DNA of 28,999 nt from Patescibacteria group bacterium. Its GTDB lineage: Bacteria; Patescibacteriota; WWE3; UBA101185; UBA10185. The stretch's first letter is position 1, and each line of letters starts with the position of its first letter. Position numbers and translations under genes: made by a program. The stretch is from contig JAKLGS010000003.1 of assembly GCA_022710505.1 (NCBI GenBank), positions 1 to 28,999 on the forward strand, in the 5' to 3' direction. The notes beneath the pieces were generated by a model. The model had not been told where the DNA came from and searched no databases. It saw only the letters and a list, made by a program, of their open reading frames with translations. Positions 28,339-28,999 of this stretch are shown in pieces.

Positions 28339-28536
28339 TTATTTTTGAGGATTTTCCTTGGGTAATTCGCTAATTATATAATCCAGTCCAAACTCCCAAG
28401 TCTGATGATTTGTTGGAGCAAAGGATGGTCTAGCGACAATAGCATACCCCATTTTCTTGGAAAGTTCCAAGTAAGCGGTTTGGAAATCTTGTGCTGTATA
28501 TTTAACTTCTACTGTTTCTGTTTTTTTATCGTCCAT
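28339..28536 (-). CDS. Hypothetical protein, 65 residues
   Basis: The small protein reads MDDKKTETVEVKYTAQDFQT, has a helix with YLELSKKMGYAIVARP, and ends in LPKENPQK. It follows the preceding gene by five bases without a Shine-Dalgarno sequence and ends 17 bases before the promoter region of the scaffold gene. It is not recognised; a capsid-associated or accessory role is possible from location. Confidence 0.6.
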   Translation of the reverse strand: MDDKKTETVEVKYTAQDFQTAYLELSKKMGYAIVARPSFAPTNHQTWEFGLDYIISELPKENPQK

Positions 28537-28541
28537 ATATT

Positions 28542-28781
28542 TTATAAACTATTAATTTCTTCTAAGATAAATTCTTTATCTCTTTTTTGGTTAGTCAAGT
28601 CTTGGATTTGGTTTTCCAAATTAGCTATATCGGCTTCTATCTCACTTTGAGTATATTCACCGACAAGTTGTTTGACCATTACCTTTTTATCGGCAGTTGA
28701 GGTCATTTCAACTTCTTTATAAACTTCAAACCTAACTGGACTAATGTCCTCTGCTGATTGTGCTTTTGCTGTTATTATCAT
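28542..28781 (-). CDS. Small protein with C-terminal coiled coil, 79 residues
   Basis: The first half is beta-like (ITAKAQSAEDISPVRFEVYK). The second is a helix with heptad spacing (SEIEADIANLENQIQDLTNQ), suggesting a dimer or trimer. The same plan, a short beta part plus coiled coil, is common in small virion-linked genes of siphoviruses. The leader is A+T-rich without a clear ribosome binding site. Not recognised further. Confidence 0.6.
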   Translation of the reverse strand: MIITAKAQSAEDISPVRFEVYKEVEMTSTADKKVMVKQLVGEYTQSEIEADIANLENQIQDLTNQKRDKEFILEEINSL

Positions 28782-28804
28782 ATTTTATTTTAACATATAA
28801 CTTA

Positions 28805-28999
28805 TTAAACCGCACTTGCACTAACTGTTCCGTCATTAGCGACCGTTATCTTATACCTTGTTCCGTCTGGACTTTTTAATATAATACCTTCGCCTGCTAC
28901 GGTGGTTTCAAGTTTTCCTGCTTTAACTTCTGCTTGACTATCTTGACCGCATAAGATTTGAGTTACCGAAGCATTACCTATGACTACTTGATTACTTGC
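28805..28999 (-). CDS. C-terminal end of an unknown, probably virion-linked protein (5' partial)
   Basis: A minus-strand frame open at the window edge ends with TAA at 28805 and gives 65 residues, ending in LKSPDGTRYKITVANDGTVS and ASAV. The phrase SPDGTRYKITVxNDG is a beta-hairpin seen at the ends of many phage structural proteins such as fibres and decoration proteins. The start lies beyond the window. A virion role is inferred from this motif and the neighbourhood. Confidence 0.6.
   Translation of the reverse strand, partial: ASNQVVIGNASVTQILCGQDSQAEVKAGKLETTVAGEGIILKSPDGTRYKITVANDGTVSASAV

Noticed and set aside
1..28999. Alternative genetic code with TGA or TAG reassigned
   Set aside because: Many well-recognised genes end in TGA (4328, 8867, 11772) or TAG (1399, 7060, 16052), and no recognised family continues past them, apart from the frameshift site which ends in TAA.
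1..28999. tRNA, rRNA genes or CRISPR arrays
   Set aside because: No cloverleaf-like sequence with TTC loop was noticed and no regularly spaced direct repeats occur; the repeats seen are within protein-coding tail and scaffold genes.

Overview
The window is about 29 kb of an A+T-rich tailed double-stranded DNA phage genome (or prophage). The head-neck-tail gene order, a separate major tail protein, a tape measure of 769 residues and no sheath or baseplate set point to a siphovirus with a long flexible tail. TAA, TAG and TGA all end obvious genes, so the standard bacterial code is used. The main structural genes carry an AGGAGGTGA ribosome binding site, so the host has an ordinary anti-Shine-Dalgarno sequence. 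The host cannot be named from sequence. A type IV prepilin-like small protein and A+T richness fit several hosts; a Patescibacteria or Firmicutes host is speculation. No terminase, portal, protease, DNA polymerase or helicase is seen; head packaging genes probably lie beyond the right edge.

There are two convergent arms. Positions 1-12425 are read rightward and hold accessory and nucleic-acid genes, mostly small and joined by ATGA-type overlaps. In order: the end of a possible DNA-binding protein, a lone TnpB nuclease, an HNH nuclease, then (from a near-consensus promoter at 1874) a membrane-anchored Cys-rich protein, a 43-residue prepilin-like protein and an SPFH/prohibitin protein. A second promoter (3913) serves an RNA repair operon: a pol-beta nucleotidyltransferase of RlaP type, a T4 Rnl1-type RNA ligase and a T4-type polynucleotide kinase-phosphatase. 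A third promoter (7061), sharing 23 identical bases with the second, opens a run with a D12 adenine methylase, a resolvase fragment, several zinc-ribbon proteins, a PD-(D/E)XK nuclease and a ParB-like protein.

Positions 12406-28999 are read leftward and form the virion and lysis module. From the right: the end of an unknown gene, two small genes, an acidic probable scaffold, major capsid protein, four neck/completion proteins, major tail protein, tail chaperones joined by a -1 frameshift at A AAA AAC, tape measure, a small protein, a Dit-like distal tail protein, a 1116-residue tail-tip/fibre fusion, two further fibre or adhesin proteins, two membrane proteins, a CHAP endolysin, a holin and a small zinc protein. 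The two arms meet tail to tail with a 20-base antisense overlap at 12406-12425.

The most unusual points are: the three-part RNA repair operon; the phage-borne prepilin; two sigma70-like promoters that each run into a strong intrinsic terminator after about 58 bases, just before a structural gene (small RNAs or attenuators); and a tail-tip protein whose fibre modules precede the hub domain, with a LamG domain inserted in the hub. No gene-free stretch reaches 300 bases, and I saw no tRNA, rRNA or CRISPR array.
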